Source of the DNA: Streptomyces sp. NBC_01214
Lineage (GTDB): Bacteria > Actinomycetota > Actinomycetes > Streptomycetales > Streptomycetaceae
Direction of reading: 5' to 3'
Assembly (NCBI RefSeq): GCF_026340975.1
Contig: NZ_JAPEOS010000003.1
Coordinates: 2,045,777-2,109,776 of the forward strand
DNA length: 64,000 bases
A model generated the notes under the pieces. It was not told where the DNA came from and made no database searches. It saw nothing but the letters and a program-made list of their open reading frames with translations. Shown one piece after another: positions 43,112 through 52,583 of this stretch (the first letter of the stretch is position 1; every line of letters begins with the position of its first letter). Position numbers and translations under genes: made by a program.

Positions 43112-43646
43112 CTACGACTGGGTATGGCCTGCCGGTGATGAAGTTCCGACGTTCCGGCTGTTGTCCATCGCGGCTGACTGTGACGGGAACCCCGTCAGGT
43201 ACTTCTCCAGCAGGATGTTCTGCTCGACCAAGGCGGACGGTGTGACGGACGGTCCCCGGCGTTGCCCCCGATCTGCTGGCGCAGGGAGTCGAGGCAGACC
43301 ACCGTGACGATCCCGGCCTGGGCGGCGAAGGTGCTCTTGCCCGAGGCGCCGGGGCCGACGGCGACCAGAAGCGTGCCGGGCTCCAGGGAGCGCAGCACGC
43401 CGGTGCCGACCCCCGCGCGGTCGTCGGCAGCGATCCACCGGTCCGGGCCGCCGTCGGGGTGTGCCGCCAGTCCTGCCGGGTGCCGATGACCTGCTCGGCC
43501 CAGTCCATCGCGCCCTCGACATCGTGGTCGAAGTTGTCCGCGAAGGTCTCGTGGCAGCCCAGGAAACGCCCGTCGCGGTTGAGCTGCCAGCCGAAGGTGT
43601 CACCGGCGAGGTGTGTCGGGCCGAGGACGTAGCGAGGTAAGGGCAT
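43112..43646 (-). pseudogene. P-loop kinase-like protein broken by frameshifts
   Basis: Frames join as MPLPRYVLGPTHLAGDTFGW then FLGCHETFADNFDHDVEGAM (start 43646); LRSLEPGTLLVAVGPGASGK then STFAAQAGIVTVVCLDSLRQ; and PSALVEQNILLEKYLTG. GPGASGKST is a Walker A, so the gene encoded a small ATPase or polynucleotide-kinase-like protein fused to an N-terminal tail. At least two shifts (near 43440 and 43250). 42960-43111 has no gene. Confidence 0.6.
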
Positions 43647-43972
43647 GCATTCCTCTCGGTTCGGCCGGGCCGGGGCGGCCTCGGCGTCCGATGAACACCC
43701 AAGATAGGCGAAATAGGGGGCGCAAGTACGGAACGGATTTCAATGGATCGCAGGCCACTCCGAGGCGGGATTTTGACCTATTCAGGCGATTTGGCGGATT
43801 GGATCGACGCGGGGGGTGAAATCGACCATTTTCGCCCCCATCGTTCATTGGCTTGCGGCCCCGATCGGTGCGCGCCAGCGCCCCATCGACGTCCACGAAC
43901 CGTCCTTGGGTTGATGAACGGCTACCCGGGCGCCGCCGTCCGTACGACAGGGCGCCGATGCGACCCTGGGAG
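43647..43972. other. 326-bp stretch without a supported gene
   Basis: AT content is higher at 43700-43800 (AGATAGGCGAAATAGGGGGC; CGGATTTCAATGG), which fits promoter sequence for the kinase-like relic on the minus strand. Nothing else seen. Confidence 0.4.
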
Positions 43973-44140
43973 TCAGGCCAGGCGGGAGCCGAGGCGAAAG
44001 CGCATCTCGCCCGCGGCCCTGCGGATCCCCTCGGGCTGCGCCGCGTCGTCGAGAACGCCGAGCAGCATCATCAGGGCTCGCGCCTCGTCCCCGCTGATCA
44101 GCTTCAGCCGCTGCTCCGTCACCCCGTTGGTTTTATTCAC
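43973..44140 (-). CDS. Small helical protein separated from its upstream region by an ISL3-type insertion
   Basis: 55 residues from GTG 44140: NKTNGVTEQRLKLISGDEAR, ALMMLLGVLDDAAQPEGIRR, AAGEMRFRLGSRLA. Codon use supports coding. The target duplication of the element starts on the last base of the start codon, so the original leader (now beyond 46557, after the gene at 46651) has been moved 2.4 kb away. It may be silent or driven from the element. Confidence 0.6.
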   Translation of the reverse strand: MNKTNGVTEQRLKLISGDEARALMMLLGVLDDAAQPEGIRRAAGEMRFRLGSRLA

Positions 44141-44268
44141 GAGAGCGGGTTCTGGCTCAAGTTCTGTGATCCGGCCACGGTGAGTAACGGCGGCGACAGT
44201 GACAGGTGTTGGCGAGGTCGCCCGAAAATGGCTGTCCGTCCGGATGGTTGGGCTGACAGTTCGGAGCC

Positions 44269-45867
44269 GTGGATGACCTTGCAGTTCGGTTGAAGGATCT
44301 ACTGTTCCCGTCGGTGGCAGACGTGGTCGTGCTGTCGGTAGACGTGGACATCGCGATAGTGCGCGTTGATGTCCAGGGCTCGGCGGTAGGCGCGTCGTGT
44401 CCGTTGTGCGGGACGTGGTCGGACGACGTTCATGGGTCCTACCTGCGGTTTCCTACTGACGTGCCGAGCGGTGGCAGGAGTGTGGTTCTCCGGTTGAGAG
44501 TGCGGCGGTTCACCTGCCCGAATGCCTCCTGTGGTCGGCGGACGTTCGTCGAGCAGATACCGGGGCTGACACGTCGCCACGGCCAGCGGACGGAGCGGCT
44601 TCGCTCGACGCTGTCCGACATCGGTCTGGCCTTGGCCGGCCGGGCCGGTGCCCGCATGGCCCAGGTGGTCGGAGTCGGCGTCAGCCGGAGTACGGTCCTG
44701 CGCCTGGTCGACGCACTGCCGGAACCGGAGCCGCCCGACCCGCGGGTGGTCGGTGTCGACGAGTACGCGACTCGCAAAGGACGGCACTACGGGACCGTTC
44801 TGGTGGACGTCGAGACTCGCCGGCCGGTCGACCTGCTGCCCGACCGGGAATCGGCCAGCCTCGCAGCGTGGCTCGCGAAGCGGCCTGGGATCGAGGTGAT
44901 CTGCCGGGACCGGGCGCCCTTCTTCGCCGAGGGTGCCACCGTCGGCGCACCCCAGGCAGTCCAGGTCGCCGACCGGTGGCACCTGTGGCACAACCTCAGC
45001 GAGGCCGCCGAGCGAAGCGTCTCCCAGCACCGTCGCTGCCTGCACGTACTCGTTCCCATTGCCCCGCAGCCCGACACAGAACCGGCTCCGGCAGCCGAGC
45101 CCGCGACCTCGCCGTGGGCGACCAGCAGCCGCTACGCGGATCGCACCAGAGCCCGGCACGCCACGATCCATGCCCTGATCGAGGCCGGGCACAGCCGGCG
45201 CTCGATCCAACGTCAGCTGGGCATGACATACCGCACCGTTCAGCGTTTCGCCGACGCCGCACGACCGGAAGACCTCTTCACCGGCCAGTGGCAGAACCGG
45301 TCCTCGATCCTGGACGAGTACAAGCCCTACCTCGACGACCGCTGGAGTGAGGGTTGCACCAACGCCTGGAAGCTATGGGAGGAGGTCGTCCCCCTCGGTT
45401 ACCAGGGAAGCTACGGACGCGTCCGTGCCTACCTGCACCTCAAACGGACATCACCCCGTCCGGTGGCGGCCCGGCCCCCCTCGCCCCGCTCAGTCGCCGG
45501 ATGGATCCTCCGCCGCCCCGAGACCCTGACCGAACCGGAGCAACTCCAGCTCAAGAACATCTCAGCCAACTGCCCCGAGATCGCCGCCCTCACCCGCCAC
45601 GTCCGGTCGTTCGCGACCATGCTGACCGAGCGCCAGGGCGAACAGCTGCCGGACTGGCTCGACGCCGTCCGACAGGACGACCTCCCCAGCCTCCACACCC
45701 TCGCCACAGGAATCGAACGAGACCGGGACGCCGTCATCGCCGGCCTGACCCTGCCCTGGAACTCAGGCGTCGTTGAAGGACATGTCAACAGGATCAAAAT
45801 GCTCAAGCGCCAGATGTTCGGTCGCGCGGGCTTCGCCCTCCTGCGGAAACGGGTTCTCATGTCCTGA
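44269..45867 (+). CDS. ISL3-family transposase, intact
   Basis: 532 residues. N-terminal zinc ribbon (ASCPLCGTWSDDVHG, FTCPNASCGRRTF), HTH, then DDE domain: VVGVDEYATRKGRHYGTVLV, VQVADRWHLWHNLSEAAERS and the C-terminal catalytic Glu in WNSGVVEGHVNRIKMLKRQM. Length and motif order fit an active enzyme. Terminal repeats and target duplication are intact, so this is probably the functional source for related MITEs. Confidence 0.94.
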   Translation: MDDLAVRLKDLLFPSVADVVVLSVDVDIAIVRVDVQGSAVGASCPLCGTWSDDVHGSYLRFPTDVPSGGRSVVLRLRVRRFTCPNASCGRRTFVEQIPGLTRRHGQRTERLRSTLSDIGLALAGRAGARMAQVVGVGVSRSTVLRLVDALPEPEPPDPRVVGVDEYATRKGRHYGTVLVDVETRRPVDLLPDRESASLAAWLAKRPGIEVICRDRAPFFAEGATVGAPQAVQVADRWHLWHNLSEAAERSVSQHRRCLHVLVPIAPQPDTEPAPAAEPATSPWATSSRYADRTRARHATIHALIEAGHSRRSIQRQLGMTYRTVQRFADAARPEDLFTGQWQNRSSILDEYKPYLDDRWSEGCTNAWKLWEEVVPLGYQGSYGRVRAYLHLKRTSPRPVAARPPSPRSVAGWILRRPETLTEPEQLQLKNISANCPEIAALTRHVRSFATMLTERQGEQLPDWLDAVRQDDLPSLHTLATGIERDRDAVIAGLTLPWNSGVVEGHVNRIKMLKRQMFGRAGFALLRKRVLMS

Positions 45868-45956
45868 TCGGCGAACACGCAGGAGGAACTCGATGGCAGC
45901 AGCGTCTGAGAATGTGCGAGTCTCCTTCTCCCGGATGGCCGATCGAGAAGACTGTG

Positions 45957-46466
45957 ATGACCCGCGACGACGCTCTCAAGCAGCTCAACCACATGGCGCG
46001 CGAGAGGGCATTCGGTAGGCACGTCGGGTCGGACCGGCTCATCCAGGCTGGGCTGGACGCGCTGATCGCCGGCGTCGAGAGCCCCTCCCTCGCCATGCTG
46101 GCCGGTCTCCTCCGGCGCGAAGAGCCCGAGGCTCCGGCACTCTTCGACCAGGTGCTGGAGGAGCTGGGACTGCTCTTCCACCCGCCCGCTGACCCACGGG
46201 CCGCGAAATGGGCCATGGCCCATTGGGTCGCCGGTCAGATCGCCGACGGATCCCTGGATCCCGCAGTCGGCACCCACCTCATCTGGGCAGACATCGCCTA
46301 TGACCTCGGCTACCCCGTGGAACTCGAACCCCTCGTCCACTGCGCGCACAACTTGAACGGCTGGGAGGAGAGCTGGGGCGTCTCCGTCGAGGAACTCAAC
46401 GGGGAAGCAGTTGAGGCAGCGAAACAGTTCCTTAGCAAGGGGTCGGCCGTTGGGGCGGGGGAATGA
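45957..46466 (+). CDS. Passenger gene of the ISL3-type element, unknown function
   Basis: 169 residues from ATG 45957; ATG 45912 would add 15. Helical: LKQLNHMARERAFGRHVGSD, LIAGVESPSLAMLAGLLRRE, APALFDQVLEELGLLFHPP, WAMAHWVAGQIADGSLDPAV. No DNA-binding or catalytic motif. It ends in LSKGSAVGAGE just before the right inverted repeat, so it is inside the element and moves with it. It may be an immunity-like or regulatory cargo; no family recognised. Confidence 0.78.
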   Translation: MTRDDALKQLNHMARERAFGRHVGSDRLIQAGLDALIAGVESPSLAMLAGLLRREEPEAPALFDQVLEELGLLFHPPADPRAAKWAMAHWVAGQIADGSLDPAVGTHLIWADIAYDLGYPVELEPLVHCAHNLNGWEESWGVSVEELNGEAVEAAKQFLSKGSAVGAGE

Positions 46467-46650
46467 CCAGCGGTTTGTTCTCGCCACCGGGATCTGTCAT
46501 TCCCGAGCCGATCCGGTCACTCAGCGTGGCTGCACCACAGAAGCTGAGCCAGAACCCGAGAGCGAACAGCAGATGTTCACCACTTCGGGAGGCAGATGAG
46601 CAACCGCCGAATCGAACACCCGGAAGCTGATGTGCGTCCTCGGCCGACCC

Positions 46651-47040
46651 TCAGCTTCCGCCCAGCGCACGCCGCAGTCGGCCCTTGGCCGGAGGCTGGG
46701 CGACCGGCGTTTCGCTCTCGTGCTCCAGTTCGCCGACGGTGATCCGTACATGGGTTTTGAGCGTGCTGGGGCTCTTCATGTCATTCGGCCAGTACGACCG
46801 ACCGACCTCCACGAGCCAGCCCGTCTCCGCTGTCCGGAAAACCCGTCGGCCGTAGGCTTCGGGCTCTTTAGCCTCAAACCCGGAATCACTGCACGTACGG
46901 GCCAGCTGTGCAGCCCGGTCGACGGCTCCGTCCCGACCCCCGTCGACCGGGATCGTGCGGACCAGCTCCCAGCGGAAATCTCCTCCGACGGAGGTCTCCA
47001 CGAGAACCCACCAGCTTCCGCCGCCGATCATGTCGGCCAC
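46651..47040 (-). CDS. Hypothetical protein
   Basis: 129 residues from GTG 47040 (ATG 47031 possible). Beta-rich: GGSWWVLVETSVGGDFRWEL, YGRRVFRTAETGWLVEVGRS, LKTHVRITVGELEHE, then a basic tail. No motif recognised. Before the ISL3-type insertion it lay just upstream of the 55-residue gene now at 43973, so the two may have been one transcript. Confidence 0.66.
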   Translation of the reverse strand: MADMIGGGSWWVLVETSVGGDFRWELVRTIPVDGGRDGAVDRAAQLARTCSDSGFEAKEPEAYGRRVFRTAETGWLVEVGRSYWPNDMKSPSTLKTHVRITVGELEHESETPVAQPPAKGRLRRALGGS

Positions 47041-47164
47041 GCCTTACCGGACCTGCGCCGCCCGCCTTCGAAGATCACGTTCACGCCGATAACCGTCGCA
47101 GGTGCAGCCCCTCCGGACAACCCGCGTCGCGAACAGCCGCCGACCGACGCGCCTCCCGAAGTGG

Positions 47165-47306
47165 GGTTCTGGCTCAACTTCTGTGGTGTTGCGTCACGTG
47201 GGCCGGTCGCCCGACGTCGCCCAAGCCGCCGACGTGGCGATTCCCTCTCCCACCGACCGGGCTCTGCCGGGCGACGGCGCCGCACCACAGAAGTTGTGCC
47301 AGAACC
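47165..47306. mobile_element. 142-bp MITE, second copy
   Basis: Same length and sequence class as 13579-13720, in inverse orientation: tips GGTTCTGGCTCAACTTCTGT (left) and GGTTCTGGCACAACTTCTGT (right, inverted), internal CCGACGTGGCGATTCCCTCT shared. No clear 8-bp duplication (CGAAGTGG left, CTACTTGG right). Its right tip lies 6 bp from the left end of the next ISL3-type element. Confidence 0.85.
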
Positions 47307-47414
47307 CTACTTGGTTCTGACCGCTCTTCCGTGACGGCTACGCCGGAAGGACTGCCGCGTCCAGACTGGGGAGGCGCTGGAGCAACACCAGGTCTGCGCT
47401 CATATCCTGAGCCG

Positions 47415-48230
47415 ATGTACGAGAACTCCGCCGCTCTGGCGACCGCCCGCTGGCCGCTCGCCGCGTCCGCGGAGACCGACTGGCTGAGGGAACTGGCCTC
47501 CGACGACGGGCTCACCGGGTTCATGCCGCCGGCGCTGCCCGACGCGGCCTGGGTACTCCATGCCATGTACGAACACGAACTCGGGCCCTTCGACATGTCG
47601 TACGGCGAGTACCTGCGGGCCTTCCTAAACAGGAACAGCACCAGTCCCGAGATCATCCCGGGTCTCGACCCCGCGGACGTGTTCACCGACCCATCGGACC
47701 CCTTCGCCAAGTCTACAGGCGAGCACCCCGGACCACGCTATCGCCGCCTGCGCTGGGCAGAGCTCGCCCGGCGGACCGGCGATCCCGTGGCCGCCGAGGG
47801 GCGTCTGCCCTGCCACACATCCTTCCCTTCGCTCCGCGAGTCGGGCGGGTGGCCGGTCGGCATCACCGGTCCGTCCGAGGGCAGCCTGGACCGCTCCGAC
47901 TGGAACCGACTGGTCGAGATCCTCACAGAGCACAGCCCGCAGGGCGCGGACACCCGCTGCCTGGCCTACTACACCCCGCTTGTGCTCGGGGCAGAGGACT
48001 TCGACAACCTGCACGTCCGGGCAGGCCGGCTCGCAGACGCGAAGGCCCTGTACGACCACCCCGAAGAAGACTCCTGGAGCCCGTCCAACCTCTGGGCCCA
48101 CGACCGGTCCTGGGTCCTGTGCACGGACTACGACCTGTGGGCCACCAAGGTCGCCGGCCCGGCCCCGCTCGTCGAAGCCCTCCTCAACGACTCGGAGATC
48201 GAGGCCGTACGACTGCCCTGGGCCCGCTGA
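47415..48230 (+). CDS. Passenger gene 1, hypothetical protein
   Basis: 271 residues from ATG 47415. Starts MYENSAALATARWPLAASAE and contains LPDAAWVLHAMYEHELGPFD, SLRESGGWPVGITGPSEGSL, HDRSWVLCTDYDLWATKVAG and a closing LLNDSEIEAVRLPW. The last block (WVLCTDYDLxATxVxG) is a pattern seen in small Streptomyces proteins of unknown role that often sit next to toxins. No catalytic residues are evident. 48231-48442 has no gene. Confidence 0.75.
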   Translation: MYENSAALATARWPLAASAETDWLRELASDDGLTGFMPPALPDAAWVLHAMYEHELGPFDMSYGEYLRAFLNRNSTSPEIIPGLDPADVFTDPSDPFAKSTGEHPGPRYRRLRWAELARRTGDPVAAEGRLPCHTSFPSLRESGGWPVGITGPSEGSLDRSDWNRLVEILTEHSPQGADTRCLAYYTPLVLGAEDFDNLHVRAGRLADAKALYDHPEEDSWSPSNLWAHDRSWVLCTDYDLWATKVAGPAPLVEALLNDSEIEAVRLPWAR

Positions 48231-48442
48231 TCCAACCGCCCGACCTGGGATGGCGACGGTCGCCCCATTCCCCACCTCGGCCAGTTCGGCGTCAGGTAGT
48301 TCCCCACCCAGGCGGGGAACATTCCCTCATGCGGACGCTGACCGCCGCCTGTCGCCTCCTAACCGGAAGTCACATGGTCGCGAGATGGGTAACCGTCCAT
48401 GACGGGTACGGGCTTCGGCCTCCCCGCCTAGCGCCACTCACT

Positions 48443-49162
48443 TCATTTGGCGGTGCCCGTGACCGCCGGGCCAAGTCCGGCGGGGAGGCGGGTCACCGCC
48501 AAGGCGACAGCCTCTTCGGCCGTTGCGGCCTCGCTGATGACGTCGGCGTGAGGGTGCTTCAGCACGCGGTACGGACCGCCGCCAAATGACGGGGCGATGG
48601 CGACCTCATTCTCGAACGGGAATCCGGTGCAGGAGCTGAAGCCGAGCGTCCAGTGGCTGGAGAACACATAGAGTTCTCGCAGCCTCCGTTCGGCGTGAGC
48701 CGCTTCCACGAGTGCAGCGAACTCAGGAAATTCCGGCGCCTCGGCTGCCTGTTCCCGCATCAAACGCCACTGCAGCTCCACGACCACGGCCGGCCCGCGC
48801 TCGTGCGCCTCGGCTCGCTCGCTGGAGTGCAGAAACGGCAGCTCCGTCCGCAGCTCCCGCAGGCTCCCGCCCTGCCCCCACGCCACGCCAGCCCTGACGA
48901 CATCCGCCAGATCGGGCGTGGATCCGGTGATGAGTTCGACCCCCTGGCTCCAACCAGAGACGCCGAACCAGCGACTCTCGGCCCCGATGTGAACGGACAG
49001 CGGCTTGCGCTCAGGGACCGACGCAGCGATGCCCGCCGAAACGAGTGCCCCCCAGTCGCCGGGCACCACCGCGAGATCGACACCAAGGTCGGCCGCCAGT
49101 TGTTCCAGCGCGGCGGCAAGGCTGCCCGCAGCGGCCAGCTCGGGATAGAGATCAGAGTTCAC
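48443..49162 (-). CDS. Passenger gene 2, DUF6193-like protein
   Basis: 239 residues from GTG 49162; the frame stays open upstream but only through the transposase region. Contains LYPELAAAGSLAAALEQLAA, ITGSTPDLADVVRAGVAWGQ, FLHSSERAEAHERGPAVVVE and YVFSSHWTLGFSSCTGFPFE. This is similar in my recollection to DUF6193, a Streptomyces family given a vague natural-product label, but not verified. Read opposite to the transposase. Confidence 0.66.
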   Translation of the reverse strand: MNSDLYPELAAAGSLAAALEQLAADLGVDLAVVPGDWGALVSAGIAASVPERKPLSVHIGAESRWFGVSGWSQGVELITGSTPDLADVVRAGVAWGQGGSLRELRTELPFLHSSERAEAHERGPAVVVELQWRLMREQAAEAPEFPEFAALVEAAHAERRLRELYVFSSHWTLGFSSCTGFPFENEVAIAPSFGGGPYRVLKHPHADVISEAATAEEAVALAVTRLPAGLGPAVTGTAK

Positions 49163-49243
49163 CTTCGAAGTCTGCCATTGCCCTGACGGCTGGCGCTCGA
49201 CGGGCTGGACTGCAGGACCGTTTCGCCAGGGGATGACGTCGTC

Positions 49244-50802
49244 ATGAAGTTGGAAGCACTCGAAGACGTCCTCTTCCCGGGCGTGAACCTCGTGGTGCGC
49301 CAGGCCGTGGTCGCGGACGACACCTTGATGATCGACGCGGCTGGCTGCGGACCCCCAGGGCCATGCCCTCAGTGTCAGCATAGCATCCCGCCGCACGCGT
49401 CCACAGCCGGTACTGGCGTCACATAGCCGGGCTGCCCGTCGGCGGCCGCCGGATGATCATCCGTCTCCGTGTGCGTCGATTCTTCTGTGATCAGAGCCAG
49501 TGCCGACGTCGGACATACATGGAACAGGTGGCGGGGCTGACCGAGTCACGACTTCGTACTTCAACGGTGGCCCGATCGGCGATGAGAGCGGTCGCCGTGG
49601 AGCTTGGCGGCCGCCCGGGCCAACGCCTCTGCGCGAAGCTGCGGATCCATGGCCGGCGGACGACCCTCCTGAGGCAGTTGGCCGCTCAGCCCGTGCCGGC
49701 CCGGGCCCCACGGATACTCGGAATCGACGAGTTCGCATTCAGCAAGGGCCGGACCTACAGCACCGTCCTCGTGGACGTCGAGTCCTCCAGGCCTCTGGAC
49801 GTGCTGCCGGATCGAGAGACCAGCACGGTCGCCACCTGGCTCCAGGAGCACCCCGGCGCCGAGATCATCTGCCGAGACCGCCTGATGGCATTCACCAAGG
49901 CCATCAGGCAGGCCGCCCCGGACGCGCTGGAGGCGGCAGATCGCTGGCACCTCCTCCAGAACCTCTCAGCGGCCGTCGAGAAGACCTGCCGACGGCATCG
50001 TGAGTGCCTAAGACGACCAGCCGGACCAGAGGCAAGCCCACCATTGGCCACACCGGAGACTCCGCTCCTTAACCGGATCCGACAACGCCACGCAGAGGTC
50101 AACGAGCTCGCTGCGACCGGCATGTCGCTGAACGCCATCGGCCGTCGTCTTCAGTTGGACCGCAAGACGGTCCGGCGCTACCGGAACAAGGACCTGGCAG
50201 GGCTTCTCGCCTCGGCGCAGGACCGCGGGCACGGTGTCCTCGACTCGTACATCGAGCACGTGCAGCACCGCTTCGAGGCGGGCTGCACCAGATCGATGCA
50301 GCTCTATCGCGAGTTGCTCGCCCTCGGCTACACCGGCGGATACCACGTTGTGAACCGCTACGTGATGGCAATCCGGGAGGGTATCGCGGTCCCTGCCCGC
50401 TCCGTGACTCCTCGCCCTCGGGACATCACCTCATGGATCATGCGACCCGAGCAGACGCTCAGCCCCGCGGACGTCGCCCAGCTGGAAACCGTCCGGAACG
50501 CTTGCCCGGAGATCGCTTTGGCCTGTGACCTTGCGCGGGAGTTCACGAACATGCTTCGCCACCGTCGCGGCCACCTACTCCAGGACTGGATTCAGAAGGC
50601 CGAGCTGGGCTGCCCCGACGCCATTGGTATCTTCGCGGACTCCATCCGCCAGGATCTCCACGCCGTCACGGCAGGCCTCACCCTGTCCTACAGCTCCGGC
50701 ATCGTCGAAGGACACGTCAACAGAATCAAAACGATCAAGCGGCAGATGTACGGTCGAGCCTCATTCGCTCTGCTCAGAGCCCGCGTCCTCCTCCAACCGT
50801 AG
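49244..50802 (+). pseudogene. ISL3-family transposase with N-terminal frameshift
   Basis: ATG 49244 opens MKLEALEDVLFPGVNLVVRQ and CPQC, then stops at 49426; the continuing frame is VHSRYWRHIAGLPVGGRRM then RLRVRRFFCDQSQCRRRTYM, so a shift lies near 49385 inside the zinc ribbon. The rest is complete: LGIDEFAFSKGRTYSTVLVD, LEAADRWHLLQNLSAAVEKT, YSSGIVEGHVNRIKTIKRQM. An internal start at 49453 would lose the ribbon that binds the ends. Confidence 0.85.
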
Positions 50803-50989
50803 GCATCACGGAAGAGCGGTCAGAACCCTCTAGTGGCCCGACTGAGCAATTTAAGGTGGCCTGCAGGGCAGCGGGACAAGTCCGGTGGCCAGGAAGACAA
50901 GGACTGGACCAACCTTCTCGTGCCGCTCCGTAGGTTGCGTGACCTGCCACCACTGGCGTCCTGTTCCTCGCCGGGGGTGGCTTCTCGTG

Positions 50990-51910
50990 TTACTCCGCAG
51001 GCGTGATCCGCCAGGTGCCGTGACGTACGTCGAGCGTCGCGGTGAGGTCAGCCTGTTGTGGGAACGACACGCCCAGCCGCCATGGGGCTGGCAGGGCGGC
51101 TAGCCGGATGGTGACCAGATCCTCGGTGACGTTGCCCAGGGCTCCGATCCAGTGGGGTGCGGTGGCAATCAGCTCCTCGGGCAGCCAGGGCCCAGGCTCG
51201 GGAACGCGCGAGATTGACTTCTCGGTGAGTTCGACGAGGGCTGAGCCTGCCAGCAGGCTCAGCAGCCGCGCCAGGACCGCGGCCGGCAGGGCCGGGTCTC
51301 GGGTCTCCAGCAATACGTAGCAGTCGTCGTGGCCCGAGAACCAGACCCGGGAGTCTTCCAGGCGACTCAGGAGAGGCTCATCTACACCGGTCGTGCCGAG
51401 CACGAGAGCGAGCTCGTCGAGTTGTTCTGGGGTCGGGCTGGCGGGCAGGTCGATCAGAGTCAGCTCGTACGGCGACCAGGTGCCGTCGAGGAGACGGGGC
51501 AGGAGGTCGCGGTCCATCACCAGGAACTCCTCCGCGAGTCCGTTCGTGCCGGACGCCCAGGATCCGAGGGAGTGAACCGTGCACGGCACACCGAGCTCGG
51601 CCGCGATCAGCGCGGGCTGCAGCGGATGCCAGTCCTCGTTCAGGTAGGAGTTGGTCTCCAGCGACACCACAGCGACCGCATCGCTCGCCACGGCCACGAG
51701 CAGGTCGACCAGTTCACTCGCCTTGGCCGCACCGGCGGACATCCGCCATAGCCCCTCGGCCTCGCGGACACTGAAGCTCAATGGGAACGGCTCACGCTCA
51801 ATGCCGACACTGTTCACGCTGAACGCGCCCTGCTGTCCGACCTCGATCACTGCCCCACCCCCGAGAACCCGCCGGACGCCACTGCCCAGCCCGCATTCAT
51901 CAATCATCAC
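50990..51910 (-). CDS. Hypothetical protein
   Basis: 306 residues from about 51910. Mixed alpha/beta: GAFSVNSVGIEREPFPLSFS, LVDLLVAVASDAVAVVSLET, WHPLQPALIAAELGVPCTVH, GTNGLAEEFLVMDRDLLPRL, then VELTEKSISRVPEPGPWLPE. It looks like two similar halves. No family recognised. It lies just outside the right end of the 3.5-kb element, and codon use supports coding. Confidence 0.7.
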   Translation of the reverse strand: MMIDECGLGSGVRRVLGGGAVIEVGQQGAFSVNSVGIEREPFPLSFSVREAEGLWRMSAGAAKASELVDLLVAVASDAVAVVSLETNSYLNEDWHPLQPALIAAELGVPCTVHSLGSWASGTNGLAEEFLVMDRDLLPRLLDGTWSPYELTLIDLPASPTPEQLDELALVLGTTGVDEPLLSRLEDSRVWFSGHDDCYVLLETRDPALPAAVLARLLSLLAGSALVELTEKSISRVPEPGPWLPEELIATAPHWIGALGNVTEDLVTIRLAALPAPWRLGVSFPQQADLTATLDVRHGTWRITPAE

Positions 51911-52583
51911 CGATCAGCGGGGCGGGCCTGCCACGGCCGACCACCCCTCGAAGGGGGCATGGTCCAGGGATCACACCCAGGTGTAGTTCACGTCTGGCAC
52001 GGCGTTCAGGGCCGTGGCAGGGACTCGACGATCTCCTGCGCGTTGACGGCGTACGGAGTGGGCGCGGTGACGTCGATGACCGGCACAACCGCGACGAAAC
52101 GGACAGAATCCGGTGCAGCGCGGGCCGGCGGCGCCTTAACAGTGGCGTACCTCCACGCCCGCAGGACCTGAGCGCTGTAATTGGCCGGACGGACCAACTG
52201 CAGCGCTATCCGACCACACGTACGTCTGCCGGCAGAGTGCGGCCACGGCAGGGCTGGTGACCCCGTGCGCGGCGCGGCACAATTCCCGCATCTCCCCGGC
52301 CCGTGCCCCGGGAGCGGGCCGCACCGGGCGGGGCGGGGCGGGGCGGGCGTACGGCGCGGCCGTACCTTCACCTTCTTGGGCTTGGCGGCGGGTCGTACGG
52401 CGGGCCGGGGTGCGGTCGTCCTGCGCAGTCGGGCCGGACCGTCGGCCTTGCGGTCGGACGGCCGCCCCTGACGGCCCCCGCCGCGCCCCTCGGATGGATG
52501 ACCCGCGGCGGCCCTGCAGAGCCGCGCCCGGCTGGTCTGGCGGACTCTGGAGGAGAGGCAGGCGACCCACGAGGGAGGCCCCT
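51911..52583. other. 673-bp stretch with a degenerate gene scrap and a GGGGC microsatellite
   Basis: On the minus strand 51976-52140 reads DSVRFVAVVPVIDVTAPTPY then, after a shift, LNAVPDVNYTWV-stop: the end of a small unidentified protein. GGGGC is repeated about four times at 52326-52347. Nothing else is supported. Confidence 0.45.

Larger units (their letters stand above)
44148..46556 (+). mobile_element. ISL3-family element with a passenger gene and 8-bp target duplication
   Basis: Ends GGTTCTGGCTCAAGTTCTGT and, inverted, GGTTCTGGCTCAGCTTCTGT. CGAGAGCG lies on both sides (44140-44147, 46557-46564), a perfect 8-bp duplication that indicates a recent insertion. Length 2409 bp. It has an intact transposase and, between that and the right end, a 169-residue gene with no role in transposition. 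Its tips nearly match the two 142-bp MITEs. Confidence 0.93.
47313..50827 (+). mobile_element. 3.5-kb ISL3-type element with two passenger genes
   Basis: Left tip GGTTCTGACCGCTCTTCCGT at 47313 and the same sequence inverted at 50827. The tips match for at least 20 bp. Flanking octamers (CCCTACTT and CTCTAGTG) agree at only 5 of 8 positions. Inside: two unrelated genes of opposite orientation, then an ISL3-type transposase with a frameshift near its N terminus. Typical ISL3 elements are 1.4-2 kb, so the extra length is the cargo. Confidence 0.82.

Noticed and set aside
47157..47314. 8-bp target duplication for the second MITE
   Set aside because: CGAAGTGG and CTACTTGG do not match; later insertion of the neighbouring element may have disturbed the site.
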